A stretch of 64,000 bases of DNA from Amycolatopsis pretoriensis (lineage in GTDB: Bacteria > Actinomycetota > Actinomycetes > Mycobacteriales > Pseudonocardiaceae). The notes under the pieces are model-generated. The model saw nothing but the letters and a program-made list of their open reading frames with translations. It searched no databases and was not told where the DNA came from. The stretch is from contig NZ_FNUJ01000002.1 of assembly GCF_900107925.1 (NCBI RefSeq), positions 682,001 to 746,000 on the forward strand. Direction: 5' to 3'. Below, piece after piece: positions 25,342-33,734 of the stretch. The translations under genes were made by a program, and so were the position numbers. Numbering within the stretch: position 1 is the first letter of the stretch; every line of letters begins with the position of its first letter.

Positions 25342-25557
25342 ATGAGCAATCCCCGGCGCGAGGGCACCACACCCGCCAAGCGCTTCCCCGCGGGCGCCGT
25401 CCTCGGCTCCGCGATGCCCCTCGCCCTGGTCTGGGTGGTCCTCTACCTGACCGGCGCGGTCGATTCGGGCGCGCTGATCGGCATCGCGGTCGCGATCGTC
25501 GTGCTGGTGCTGTTCATCTGGGTGACCGCGAGCATCCGGCTGCGGCGCGGTCGCTGA
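25342..25557 (+). CDS. Small two-helix membrane protein
   Basis: The protein has 71 residues from an ATG with AAGGAG 7 bases upstream. A charged N-terminus (MSNPRREGTTPAKRF) precedes two hydrophobic helices (about 19-40 and 45-64) and an Arg-rich tail (RLRRGR). It is transcribed away from the first glycosyltransferase and towards the dioxygenase-like gene. I know no function. Clean coding signal, start site and a following hairpin support a real gene. Confidence 0.7.
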   Translation: MSNPRREGTTPAKRFPAGAVLGSAMPLALVWVVLYLTGAVDSGALIGIAVAIVVLVLFIWVTASIRLRRGR

Positions 25558-25566
25558 CGCCGACCG

Positions 25567-25593
25567 CCGGCCGGTGGCGTCGCCACCGGCCGG
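25567..25593. terminator. 12-bp hairpin between convergent genes
   Basis: CCGGCCGGTGGC (25567-25578) pairs exactly with 25582-25593 across a GTC loop, followed by AAAA on the plus strand. Placed 10 bases after the small membrane protein stop and 8 before the end of the dioxygenase-like gene, it probably ends both transcripts. Confidence 0.65.
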
Positions 25594-25600
25594 AAAACGG

Positions 25601-26653
25601 TCACAGGCAAGCAAAAGCGACAAGATCGACGTCCGGCAGCGGCGGCGCGTTCTTGGTGACGAACCGTTTCAGGTACGCCCAGCCGTCGGTGCCGCCCGAG
25701 CCCTTGACGTCCGGCAGGTACTTGCGGGCGAAGCCGTAGTGCCGGCCGCGCCAGACGAGCAGGGCGCGTTCGGCCGCCGCGCACAGCTCGTCCAGCTCGG
25801 GACGGCCCAGCCCGGCCACCACCCGGCGCAGCGGCTGCACCGCCACGTGCGGTTCGCCGCGCAGGCCCGACAGGTGCGGGAACCGCGCGAAGATCTCGTC
25901 GCGGCGCGGATCGTGGCCGTGCACCACCAGTTCCATCAGGTGGTAGTTCATCGACTGCACGGCGCTGGCGTCGCCGGTCTCGGCGCGGAAGGACATGAAC
26001 CGCTCCGGCGTGAGCGTCGTCAGCACCTCGAAGATGCCGTTGAGCACGTCGGCGAACAGGCCGAGCTGACGCAGCCGGAACGCCGACCCGGCCGGCAGGG
26101 CGAGCCGCCGGACCAGGAAGAAGACCAGCTCGCAGGCCTGCACGGACCGCAGGAACACGTGCTCCTCGTGCTTGTCGGACTGCGGGAAGCCCGAACAGTC
26201 CAGCAGCAGGAACGCGCGTGTCTCGTCCACGGGCAGCTCGCTCACCCGGCTCCGCGGGGTCGCGGGCAGGTCGCCGACCCGCGCGGTCAGCCCGGTCAGC
26301 AGGTCGACCCGCTCGGCCAGGTACGGCAGCCGCGGCAGGGCCCGGCGCTCGACGTCGAGCAAGTCGGTCAACGTGAGGTGCAGCGCCACGGCCGCGGCCG
26401 CCACCGGGTCGGGGGTGCCCGCCAGGAACCACTCGTGCACGTGGAGGCTGGTGTAGCGGTAGTACTCCGGGATCGGCCGCGGGCTGAACGGCCGGGTCAG
26501 CAACCGCAACGGCAGGTTCGCTTCGGTGGGTTCGGCGGCGGCTTCCTCGTGCAGCCGCCCGAAAAGCTCCCGTTCGGCGGCGGTGAGCGCGAACCGGCCG
26601 GCTCTTCGCTGGGCCGCGACGATGTCCGCGCAGACCCCGGTGAAGGCGGCCAT
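25601..26653 (-). CDS. Tryptophan 2,3-dioxygenase-superfamily haem enzyme
   Basis: The protein has 350 residues. Features shared with tryptophan 2,3-dioxygenases: DKHEEHVFLRSVQACELVFF, matching the HDEMLFIxxHQAYELWFK helix and its distal-pocket His; FRAETGDASAVQSMNYHLME in place of FRSxSGFQSxQFRLLE; and a HYGFARKYLPDVKGSGGTDG segment in place of the HxxxVERxIGxxxGTGGSSG loop. The superfamily also contains specialised secondary-metabolism oxygenases acting on Trp or Tyr derivatives. The ATG shares a base with the O-methyltransferase stop (TGATG), so the two likely act in sequence, perhaps making an unusual aromatic amino acid or acid for the NRPS parts. The substrate is inferred. Confidence 0.75.
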   Translation of the reverse strand: MAAFTGVCADIVAAQRRAGRFALTAAERELFGRLHEEAAAEPTEANLPLRLLTRPFSPRPIPEYYRYTSLHVHEWFLAGTPDPVAAAAVALHLTLTDLLDVERRALPRLPYLAERVDLLTGLTARVGDLPATPRSRVSELPVDETRAFLLLDCSGFPQSDKHEEHVFLRSVQACELVFFLVRRLALPAGSAFRLRQLGLFADVLNGIFEVLTTLTPERFMSFRAETGDASAVQSMNYHLMELVVHGHDPRRDEIFARFPHLSGLRGEPHVAVQPLRRVVAGLGRPELDELCAAAERALLVWRGRHYGFARKYLPDVKGSGGTDGWAYLKRFVTKNAPPLPDVDLVAFACL

Positions 26654-27633
26654 CACGCCCGCCCCAGCACGAGGTGCTTGTCCCGGGTGCCGCGCCGGAC
26701 CTCGCAGCCGTGGAAGCCGGCCGCGGTCAGCAGCTCGACGTACTCCGCGGCGGTGCGGTGCCGGCCTTCGGTTTCGACGTGCATCGAGAGGTTCATCGCC
26801 GCGGTGGCCAGCGGGCCGATCCCGTCGTCGTCGAACAGCCGCTCCATGACCAGCACGACGCCGCCGGGCCGGCACGCGCGGCGGGCGGCGGCCAGCAGCT
26901 CGGCACACGTCTCGTCGGCCCAGTCGGACAGGATGTAGCCGAACGCGATCCGGTCGCCCTCGGGCAGGCGGTCGCGGAAGAAGTCGCCGGGCGCGAAAGC
27001 GAGCCGCTCGCCGAGGCCGAAGCGCTCGCGCGTGCGGGCGACGGCCGGGCCGACCGCCGGCAGGTCGAACACCGTCGCGGTCAGGGAAGGCGCGGCCCGC
27101 AGCGCGGCCACGGTGAACGGCCCGCTCGCCCCGCCGACGTCGACCAGGTGCGTCGCGGTGTCCAGTTCGGACAGAGCGGCCAGCTCCGCCGAGACGCCGT
27201 GGCTGAGGTCCCACATGGCCTGCAGGAACCGCTCGGTCGCCGCTTCGTCGTGGTAGAGCACGTCGAACGGCCGGGTGCCGGCCGGCTTGCCCCGTTCGAG
27301 GAAGCCCGCCACCTCGGCCATCCGCCCGGCCGTGCTCTCGGTCAGGTGCGTGACGAACCCGCCCAGGTACTCCTCGGCACCGGAGTCGAGGTAGGGCCGG
27401 AGGTCGGCGGGCACCGCCCAGCCGTCCACCCCGGACTCGAGCAGGCCCGCTCCGCCGAGCACCACGAGGATCCGGTGCAGGGTCTCCTGGTCGAGCCCCA
27501 GCTTTTCGGCCACCACAGTGGACGGTGCGGGCGCGGGCAACAGGGCGTCGAACACACCGTGGGCGCAGGCCAGCTGCACCGCGTGCGTGACGTACAGCCC
27601 GTAGACAGCACGTTCGAGCCGTTCGGGGAACAC
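26653..27633 (-). CDS. SAM-dependent O-methyltransferase (dimerisation-domain type)
   Basis: The protein has 326 residues from GTG 27633 (GGAGGT upstream). An N-terminal winged-helix dimerisation domain (YGLYVTHAVQLACAHGVFDALL) is followed by the Rossmann SAM domain with LVDVGGASGPFTVAAL (motif I), FDLPAV, and PGGVVLVMERLF. This family methylates phenolic or carboxyl oxygens in aromatic polyketide and amino-acid pathways. It is coupled to the dioxygenase-like gene by a one-base overlap. Either the polyketide or the Trp-derived unit could be the substrate; the coupling favours the latter. Confidence 0.88.
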   Translation of the reverse strand: MFPERLERAVYGLYVTHAVQLACAHGVFDALLPAPAPSTVVAEKLGLDQETLHRILVVLGGAGLLESGVDGWAVPADLRPYLDSGAEEYLGGFVTHLTESTAGRMAEVAGFLERGKPAGTRPFDVLYHDEAATERFLQAMWDLSHGVSAELAALSELDTATHLVDVGGASGPFTVAALRAAPSLTATVFDLPAVGPAVARTRERFGLGERLAFAPGDFFRDRLPEGDRIAFGYILSDWADETCAELLAAARRACRPGGVVLVMERLFDDDGIGPLATAAMNLSMHVETEGRHRTAAEYVELLTAAGFHGCEVRRGTRDKHLVLGRA

Positions 27634-27668
27634 GGGTTTCGACCTCCTGGTCGGCAGGGTCGGCGAGT

Positions 27669-27694
27669 CCGGCACTTTCACGTGAAAGTGCCGG
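27669..27694. promoter_or_regulatory. 26-bp perfect palindrome between two sugar/tailoring genes
   Basis: Both halves read CCGGCACTTTCAC inwards, giving a perfect 13+13 palindrome centred between 27681 and 27682. It lies 8 bases after the 2,3-dehydratase stop and 36 bases before the methyltransferase start. As RNA it would fold into a strong hairpin; as DNA it could be an operator. Intra-operon terminator or attenuator is most likely. Confidence 0.6.
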
Positions 27695-27701
27695 GGCCGG
27701 G

Positions 27702-29132
27702 TCAGCAGAGGGCGCGCATGCAGGCCAGCAGGCTGCGCGCTTCGACGTTCAGGTAGCCGCTGTGCGGGATGAGCGCCGACAGCTGGGCGAGGCTGGCCCA
27801 GCGGAAGCCCGGCGGGGTCGCGGCGAACCGGACGTCGTCGGCGACCTCCACGATCCGGTACCGGTTCTCGGCGCGGTAGAACCGGCCGCCTTCCTCGGAC
27901 AGGACGACGTCGTACTTGACGTCCTTCCCCTGCGCCGTGCGCACGTGGTCCAAGAAAGGCGGACGCCGTTCCGGCGCCAGGTGCAGGTAGTTGTCCGGCA
28001 TGCACTGCACGGTCGGGCCCAGTTCGACGATGTCGGGCGTGCCCGCCTCGACCCTGGTCTGCAGCAGCACTTCCAGGTACCCCCGGGCGCGGCTGGCCAG
28101 GAAGCCGACCAGGCCCGTGCCGCACGGCGCGATGAGCGGCTGGGTCCAGCTGCGGACCTCGCGGCCGGTGGCCGTGACCGACATCGCGACGACCTCGAAG
28201 TAACGGCCCTCCTCGTGGGCGATCACCCGCTCACCGCGGGTCCAGCGGCCGACGTCCCGCAGGGGCGCGAGCTTCGCGGTGAGCTCGCAGGCGCCTTTGG
28301 CCTGGTTGAGCCAGTTCTGGATGCCGGCCGGTTCGGGGTCCTGCCGGAAGGACTCGACGATCGCCGGGCCCAGCTCGCCCGCGCGCCGCTCGGGCGGCCG
28401 GGCGGTGGCGTTCATCGGGAGGCAGGCCAGCACGGTGCGGCTGTCCATGTTGACCATGTTGTCCTGCCGCAGCAGCTCGTGGACCTGGCCGAGGGTGAAC
28501 CACCGGAAACCCTCGTGCAGCGGCACGTCCTCGGTGGTCTCGACGATGATGTTGCGGTTGCGCTTGCGGAAGAACCGGCCGCCCTGCTCCGAATGCAGCA
28601 CGTCGACGAGCACGGTGCCGCGGCCGGGTTCGGTGAAGTGCTCGAGGTACTTGGTCGCCGCGCCGCCGTGGAGGCGCAGGAAGTTGCTGCGGGTGGCCTG
28701 GACGGTCGGGGAAAGCTGGATCACGTTGACGTTGCCCGGCTCCATTTTCGCCTGCATCAGCAGGCAGAGCACCCCGTCGATCTCCTTGACCAGGATGCCG
28801 AGCACGCCGACCTCGGGCTGGTGGATGATCGGCTGCGTCCACGCCGTCACCACCCCGGCGGGGTCGTGCACGTCGAGGCCGCGGATCGTGAAGAAGCCGC
28901 CGGACCGGTGGCCGAGGTCGCCGGTGTCCGGATCGAACGACCAGCCGTCCAGCTCGGCGAACGGGATCGCCTCGGTCGTGAAGCTGCCGCGCGCGGTGGT
29001 TTCGGCCAGCCAGGCGGTGACTTCACCATGCCCGCCGAGCGTCGGCGTGCTCAGCGTGGCCGCCGATTCCAGGAACCGGTCCAGCATGTCTCGCTGAACG
29101 AGAGTGGAGGGAGAAGTCACCACCGGGTGCAC
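27702..29132 (-). CDS. NDP-hexose 2,3-dehydratase
   Basis: The protein has 476 residues built of two similar halves. Each half has a WTQP signature (AWTQPIIHQPEVGVLG and SWTQPLIAPCGTGLVG), a later L(S/G)PTVQ motif, and an ending like SRTVLACLPM or ARSLLACMRA. This duplication and length are typical of the TylX3/EvaA/OleV family. It removes the C2 hydroxyl of NDP-4-keto-6-deoxyglucose, the first step to 2-deoxysugars; a partner 3-ketoreductase normally follows but is not obvious here. GTG 29132 follows GAAGG; a GTG 12 bases later is possible. Confidence 0.93.
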   Translation of the reverse strand: MHPVVTSPSTLVQRDMLDRFLESAATLSTPTLGGHGEVTAWLAETTARGSFTTEAIPFAELDGWSFDPDTGDLGHRSGGFFTIRGLDVHDPAGVVTAWTQPIIHQPEVGVLGILVKEIDGVLCLLMQAKMEPGNVNVIQLSPTVQATRSNFLRLHGGAATKYLEHFTEPGRGTVLVDVLHSEQGGRFFRKRNRNIIVETTEDVPLHEGFRWFTLGQVHELLRQDNMVNMDSRTVLACLPMNATARPPERRAGELGPAIVESFRQDPEPAGIQNWLNQAKGACELTAKLAPLRDVGRWTRGERVIAHEEGRYFEVVAMSVTATGREVRSWTQPLIAPCGTGLVGFLASRARGYLEVLLQTRVEAGTPDIVELGPTVQCMPDNYLHLAPERRPPFLDHVRTAQGKDVKYDVVLSEEGGRFYRAENRYRIVEVADDVRFAATPPGFRWASLAQLSALIPHSGYLNVEARSLLACMRALC

Positions 29133-29275
29133 CTACCTTCGGAAGAAGTTCAGGTGCTCAGACTCACCGGGGCTACTCGAATCACCCTCGAAGACAGGGC
29201 GTGGCGACGGTCCTGAGTGGACCAGCGCCCAGGCGGCGTCCGGCAAGTTGCCCAGCCGGACTGACCGGGCGGGCG

Positions 29276-29917
29276 CTAGCCGGGGAAGATGCCCCGTTCC
29301 ATCGCGACCGTGACCGCCGCCGTGCGGTCGCCGACCTCGAGCTTGGCGAACATCCGCACCAGGTGCGTCTTCACGGTCGTCTCGCTGATGTGCAGCTCCC
29401 GGCCGATGTCCGCGTTCGTCAGCCCCCGGGCCACCAGCCGCAGCACCTGGGTTTCGCGCGGGGTCAGCAGTTCCGGCTCGGCCGGTGCCGGGGCGGGACT
29501 GCGCAGGTGGTTCACCAGTTTCGCGACGATCGCCGGGGACAGCACGGTTTCCCCGCCCGCCGCGGCGCGGATCGCCGCCGCCAGCTCCTCGGGGGTCGCG
29601 TCCTTGAGGAGGTAACCCGAAGCGCCCGCCTCGACGGCGTGCACGATGTTCTGGTCCGTGTCGTAGGTGGTCAGGATCAGCACGCGGCAGCCCGGCACCT
29701 CGGCCACGATCCGCGCGGTCGCCGCGACCCCGTCGAGTTCGGGCATCCGCAGGTCCATCAGCACGACGTCCGGCCGGAGCCCGGCGGCCACGGAGACCGC
29801 CTCGGCCCCGTCGGCCGCCTCGCCGACGATTTCGAAGTCCGCCTCCATCGCGAGCAGCCCGACCAGGCCCGCGCGCACCACCGGGTGGTCGTCGGCGAGC
29901 ACGATCCGGATGCTCAC
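29276..29917 (-). CDS. NarL/LuxR-family response regulator
   Basis: The protein has 213 residues. The receiver has ADDHPVVRAG, phospho-Asp in VLMDLRMPELDG, and the conserved Lys in GYLLKDAT. The C-terminal LuxR helix-turn-helix is LTPRETQVLRLVARGLTNADIG with TVKTHLVRMFAKL. GTG 29917 overlaps the kinase stop. It is the last gene of an ABC transporter-kinase-regulator operon, so it probably adjusts expression of that exporter. The 24-bp inverted repeat before the operon is a candidate target. Confidence 0.93.
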   Translation of the reverse strand: MSIRIVLADDHPVVRAGLVGLLAMEADFEIVGEAADGAEAVSVAAGLRPDVVLMDLRMPELDGVAATARIVAEVPGCRVLILTTYDTDQNIVHAVEAGASGYLLKDATPEELAAAIRAAAGGETVLSPAIVAKLVNHLRSPAPAPAEPELLTPRETQVLRLVARGLTNADIGRELHISETTVKTHLVRMFAKLEVGDRTAAVTVAMERGIFPG

Positions 29918-31092
29918 CAGCTCACCTCGATCTTGATCGTCGTGCCCGAACCGGGCGTGCTGGACACCGTCATCATGCCGGAGACCTGCTCGACCCGCGC
30001 GCGCATCCCCGCCAGGCCGAAGCCCGAGGCGCCGCCGGTCACGAAGCCGCGGCCGTTGTCGGCGACCTCCAGCTGCACCGACCGGGCGTGGTAGCGCACC
30101 CGCACGCGCACACGGCTGGCGTGGGCGTGCTTGCGCACGTTGGCCAGCGCCTCCTGCACCGCGCGCAGCAGCACGACCTGGACGTCGGTCGACGGCACCT
30201 GCGGCTCGCCGAGCACTTCCGCGCTCGCTTCGATACCGAGCTCCTGCCCCAGCCGGGCGACGACCTTGCCGATCGCCACGTCGAGCGGCGACGCGGTCAG
30301 CCCGGTGGGCCCGGACGCGCTGATCACGGCGCGCACTTCGGCCAGGTTCTCCGTCGCCGTCTTCTGCGCCAGCGCGAGCCGTTCGTGCGCCCGCTCCGGG
30401 TCGGTGGGGATGGCCGCGTCGGCCGCGCGGATCAGCATCAGCAGGCTGGTCAGGCCCTGCCCGACCGTGTCGTGGATCTCCTGCGCGAGCCGGTAGCGTT
30501 CCGACTGGACACCCGCCTCGTGGTAGGACTCGGTCAGTTCGCCGCGGACGTTCTCCAGCTCGGCGATCAGCTCCCCCCGCCGCCGGTTCTCGGTGAGCAG
30601 CTGGGTCACGAAGAAGCCCACGAGCAGCGCGAACAGCCACACGGTCGCGGTCTGCACGGCGACGTCGGACACCGCGCCCGGCGTCCAGCCGCGCCGGCCG
30701 AGGATCAGGACGTCACTCGCCAGGGTGACGGCGAGGCAGGCCCACACCGCGATCCGGATGGGCTGCAGCAAGGCGAACGCCGCGGGCAGGAGCACGTACA
30801 GGGCGATCGACATCAGCCCGTCGACGGCCACCATCCCCAGCGTCCCGGCGAAGGCCAGCGCGAGGAAGAGCCAGCCGTACCCGGCCGGTGCCGTGCCGCC
30901 CAGCGCGGGGGCGCCCACCACGGCGTAGGCGACGCCGATGAGCGCGACCACGGCGTAGACGTACCAGGGGTCCCGCTCGAACGCGGCGAGCACGACGAGC
31001 ACGACCCCCATCAGCGCGAAGGACGCGTGCCACCCCAGCAGGATCCGCAGCAGCCAGCCCTGCCCGCTGGCGTCCTTCTCCGCGGAGGTCAC
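29914..31092 (-). CDS. NarL-type sensor histidine kinase
   Basis: The protein has 392 residues. About six hydrophobic helices occupy residues 20-165, with almost no extracellular loop. A coiled segment follows, then the HisKA_3 box AQEIHDTVGQGLTSLL with the phospho-His, and a HATPase domain with NVRKHAHASRV, DNGRGF and GFGLAGMRARV. Lack of an outside domain suggests intramembrane sensing, or sensing through the adjacent transporter, as in LiaS/BceS-like systems (inferred). GTGA overlaps join it to the permease upstream and the regulator downstream. Confidence 0.9.
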   Translation of the reverse strand: MTSAEKDASGQGWLLRILLGWHASFALMGVVLVVLAAFERDPWYVYAVVALIGVAYAVVGAPALGGTAPAGYGWLFLALAFAGTLGMVAVDGLMSIALYVLLPAAFALLQPIRIAVWACLAVTLASDVLILGRRGWTPGAVSDVAVQTATVWLFALLVGFFVTQLLTENRRRGELIAELENVRGELTESYHEAGVQSERYRLAQEIHDTVGQGLTSLLMLIRAADAAIPTDPERAHERLALAQKTATENLAEVRAVISASGPTGLTASPLDVAIGKVVARLGQELGIEASAEVLGEPQVPSTDVQVVLLRAVQEALANVRKHAHASRVRVRVRYHARSVQLEVADNGRGFVTGGASGFGLAGMRARVEQVSGMMTVSSTPGSGTTIKIEVSW

Positions 31093-31922
31093 CCGTCGTC
31101 GCGACCCTTCCAGCGGAACGTCGTCAGGCACAGGACCAACCCAAGCACGCCGTACCCGGCGAGCACCAGCGCGACCCGCCCGTGCGCCCAGGACATCCCC
31201 GGTTCGTACTGCTGGAAGACGTCCGGCAGGAACACCGAGCGCATGCCCTGGCAGAGCCACTTGAGCGGGAACACCGCGGCGATCTTCTGCAGCACGTCGG
31301 GCAGCTGGTTGAACGGGATGAACACCCCGGAGATGAACTGCAGGGTGATCACCGGCAGGAACACCATCGCGCCCGCGCTCGCGGCCGGCACCACGCTCGA
31401 ATAGGCGAGGCCGAGCAGCGTGCACGCGACGATGCCGAGCACGTAGACCCACAGGAACGTCAGCCAGTGCCCCGCGTCCGACGGCAGGTGCAGGCCGAAG
31501 AAGAGGGTGCCGACCCCGAGCAGCACCACCGCCTGGCCGAGGCTGGAGACCAGCACGACCGCGATCTTGCCGACGAAGTAGGCGCTGCGCGGCATCGGCG
31601 TGCCGCGCAGCCGCTTCAGCGTGCCGTTCGCTCGCTCGCCCGCCACCTGGAGCACCATGCTCTGGAACGAGGTCGACAGGATGCCGACCCCGAGCATCCC
31701 GGTGACGTAGATCTGCTGGGCGTCCACGCCGGTGTCCCCGATCCGGCCCCGGAAGATGCTCGCCAGCAGCACCAGCATGATCACCGGCAGGGCGAAGGTG
31801 AAGATCACCTGGCCCTTCTCGCGGAAGAACTGCTTGATCTCCAGCGAACCGCGCGCCAGCCCGATCCGCCAGGCGGGCACGGGGAGCCGGACCGCCCGGT
31901 CCACGGCTTTCGTCTCAGTCAC
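31089..31922 (-). CDS. ABC-2 type transporter permease (first exporter)
   Basis: The protein has 277 residues with six predicted membrane helices, for example FTFALPVIMLVLLASIF, AVVLVSSLGQAVVLLGVGTLFF and MVFLPVITLQFISGVFIPF. The layout is DrrB-like. GTG 31922 overlaps the ATPase stop by 8 bases. With the ATPase it likely exports the pathway product or another membrane-active agent, and its link to a two-component system suggests self-resistance induced by the substrate. Confidence 0.9.
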   Translation of the reverse strand: MTETKAVDRAVRLPVPAWRIGLARGSLEIKQFFREKGQVIFTFALPVIMLVLLASIFRGRIGDTGVDAQQIYVTGMLGVGILSTSFQSMVLQVAGERANGTLKRLRGTPMPRSAYFVGKIAVVLVSSLGQAVVLLGVGTLFFGLHLPSDAGHWLTFLWVYVLGIVACTLLGLAYSSVVPAASAGAMVFLPVITLQFISGVFIPFNQLPDVLQKIAAVFPLKWLCQGMRSVFLPDVFQQYEPGMSWAHGRVALVLAGYGVLGLVLCLTTFRWKGRDDG

Positions 31923-32766
31923 CGGTCGCTCCGATCATACTCAGGTAGACGTCTTCGAGGGTCGGCCGCCGGACGGCGAGGCCGGGGATGTCGTCGCCGA
32001 ACCGCGCGGCCAGCTCCAGCACGGTCCGCGTCGGGTTCGGGCTCTCCACCTGGTGCGGACCTTCGTCGTCGGTCCAGGAGACGATCGCCTTGAGCAGGTG
32101 CCGCCCGCCGAGGCGCGCCGGCGTGTCGACGTCGACGAGACCGCCCTTGCTCAGCACGCCGACCCGGTCGGCCAGGTGTTCCGCCTCGTCCAGGTAGTGC
32201 GTGGTCAGCAGGATCGTGGTGCCCTCTTCGCGCAGGCGCGCCACCAGGTCCCAGAACTGCCGCCGCACCTCGGGGTCGAAGCCGGTGGTCGGCTCGTCGA
32301 GGAAGAGCAGCTCCGGCCGGCCGACCAGGCCGAGCGCCACGTCGAGCCGCCGCCGCTGGCCGCCGGAGAGCTGCACGGCCCGCTTGCCCTCGTGGCCGCT
32401 CAGCCCGACCGCCTCGACCAGCTCCGCCGGGCGCCGCGCGTCCGGGTAGAAGGAGGCGAAGTGCGTGAGCACCTCGAGCACCGTCAGCTGCGCGTAGTCC
32501 TGCGAGTCCTGGAGGACGACGCCGACCCGGGTCCGCCAGGCGAGACTCGCCTTGCCGGGATCCTCGCCGAGCACGTCGATCTCCCCGGCGTCCCGGTCGC
32601 GGAAGCCCTCGAGGATCTCGGTCAGCGTCGTCTTGCCCGCGCCGTTCGGGCCGAGCAGCGCGAAGATCTCACCCTGTTCGACATCGAGATCCACGACGTC
32701 GAGCGCCACGGTGTCCCGGTACTTCTTCCGCAGGCCGCGCGTCCTGATCACGGTGTCCTTCAACAT
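31915..32766 (-). CDS. ABC transporter ATP-binding protein (first exporter)
   Basis: The protein has 283 residues. Walker A is LLGPNGAGKTTL, the signature LSGGQRRRLDVAL, and Walker B LLFLDEPTTGFD, followed by the switch His in LLTTHYLDEAEHL. The DrrA-like C-terminus is short. ATG 32766 lies only about 20 bases from an inverted repeat and has no clear Shine-Dalgarno, so a leaderless or nearly leaderless transcript is possible. First gene of the ATPase-permease-kinase-regulator operon. Confidence 0.92.
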   Translation of the reverse strand: MLKDTVIRTRGLRKKYRDTVALDVVDLDVEQGEIFALLGPNGAGKTTLTEILEGFRDRDAGEIDVLGEDPGKASLAWRTRVGVVLQDSQDYAQLTVLEVLTHFASFYPDARRPAELVEAVGLSGHEGKRAVQLSGGQRRRLDVALGLVGRPELLFLDEPTTGFDPEVRRQFWDLVARLREEGTTILLTTHYLDEAEHLADRVGVLSKGGLVDVDTPARLGGRHLLKAIVSWTDDEGPHQVESPNPTRTVLELAARFGDDIPGLAVRRPTLEDVYLSMIGATGD

Positions 32767-32788
32767 GGCGGCCAGGCTAGCCGCCCCG

Positions 32789-32812
32789 GTTCGCACCCGG
32801 CGAGGTGCGAAC
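32789..32812. promoter_or_regulatory. 24-bp inverted repeat upstream of the exporter operon
   Basis: GTTCGCACC (32789-32797) is repeated inverted at 32804-32812 with a 6-base spacer. It sits 22 bases before the ATPase start and between divergent genes, where an operator would be expected. Candidate binding site for the operon's own response regulator or another repressor. No protein evidence. Confidence 0.55.
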
Positions 32813-32929
32813 GATCGATCCGCGGTGTCCTCCGTTCGAAGGACAAACCGCGTGAGCCGCATTGGACGGGCCTTCGAGTCCGCCGCCCGACGATCCGGGC
32901 TGGGCCGACCCGGACCGAGAGGAGCACCG

Positions 32930-33691
32930 GTGGAGATCATCGGACGCGGTTTCATGGCCAGGAACCTGCGCGAACACGGCATCGACCATCCGCGCACGGT
33001 CATCCTGGCCACCGGTGTCGCGACCACGACCGTGACCTCACCTGACGACTACGGCAAGGACGCGGCGGGGTTGTACGACACCCTCCGCCGCTGCCGCCGC
33101 ACCGGCGAGCGGCTGGTGTACCTGTCGACGGCGTCGGGCGCGATGTACGGCGCGGCCGACTGCCCGACCCGCGAGGACGACGTGGTCTTCCCGCCGCTCG
33201 CCTACGGCCGGCACAAGCTGGCCATGGAGGCCGTGGTCGCCGGCTCCGGGGTGGAGCACCTGATCCTGCGGATGACCAACCTGGTCGGCCACAACCAGCG
33301 CGCCCACCAGCTGCTGCCGGCGCTGGTCGCCCAGGTGCGGTCGGGCCGGGTGCGCGTCTACGAGCGCGCGCACCGGGACCTGCTCGACGTCGAGCACGCG
33401 ATCTCGATGATCGACATCCTGCTGGCGCGCGGGGTGACCGGGCAGGTGGTCAACCTCGGGTCCGGGGTGGCGGTGCCGATCGACGACATCATCGGGCACA
33501 TCGAAAACCGGCTCGGCCGGCGCGTCGAACGCGAGTACTGCCCGCAGCCGCCGCGCACGACCTCGGCGGCGCCGGTCTCGCTCGCGAAGCTGACCCGCCT
33601 GATCCCCGACGTGGTGACCCGGTTCGGCCTCGGCCCGACGTACTACCAGCGCGTCCTCGACCGCTACCTGACGGCGCCGGTCCTGACCTGA
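32930..33691 (+). CDS. NAD-dependent epimerase/dehydratase-type sugar reductase
   Basis: The protein has 253 residues from GTG 32930 (GAGAGGAG upstream). The shortened N-terminal fold reads EIIGRGFMARNL, where relatives have a GxxGFIG loop. The catalytic region has YLSTASGAMYG and the YxxxK pair in YGRHKLAME, and later NLGSGVAVPIDDI. Extended-SDR enzymes of this size act as NDP-hexose 4-ketoreductases or epimerases in deoxysugar pathways, which suits the neighbouring dehydratases. Exact chemistry cannot be read. It ends at a strong hairpin facing the methyltransferase operon. Confidence 0.8.
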   Translation: MEIIGRGFMARNLREHGIDHPRTVILATGVATTTVTSPDDYGKDAAGLYDTLRRCRRTGERLVYLSTASGAMYGAADCPTREDDVVFPPLAYGRHKLAMEAVVAGSGVEHLILRMTNLVGHNQRAHQLLPALVAQVRSGRVRVYERAHRDLLDVEHAISMIDILLARGVTGQVVNLGSGVAVPIDDIIGHIENRLGRRVEREYCPQPPRTTSAAPVSLAKLTRLIPDVVTRFGLGPTYYQRVLDRYLTAPVLT

Positions 33692-33693
33692 CA

Positions 33694-33731
33694 CCGGTGT
33701 TCCCCTCGCCGCGCGGCGAGGGGAACACCGG
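33694..33731. terminator. 17-bp perfect hairpin between convergent genes
   Basis: CCGGTGTTCCCCTCGCC (33694-33710) pairs exactly with 33715-33731 across a GCGC loop. It fills almost the whole 43-base gap between two convergent stops. Strong bidirectional terminator candidate. Confidence 0.8.
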
Positions 33732-33734
33732 AGG

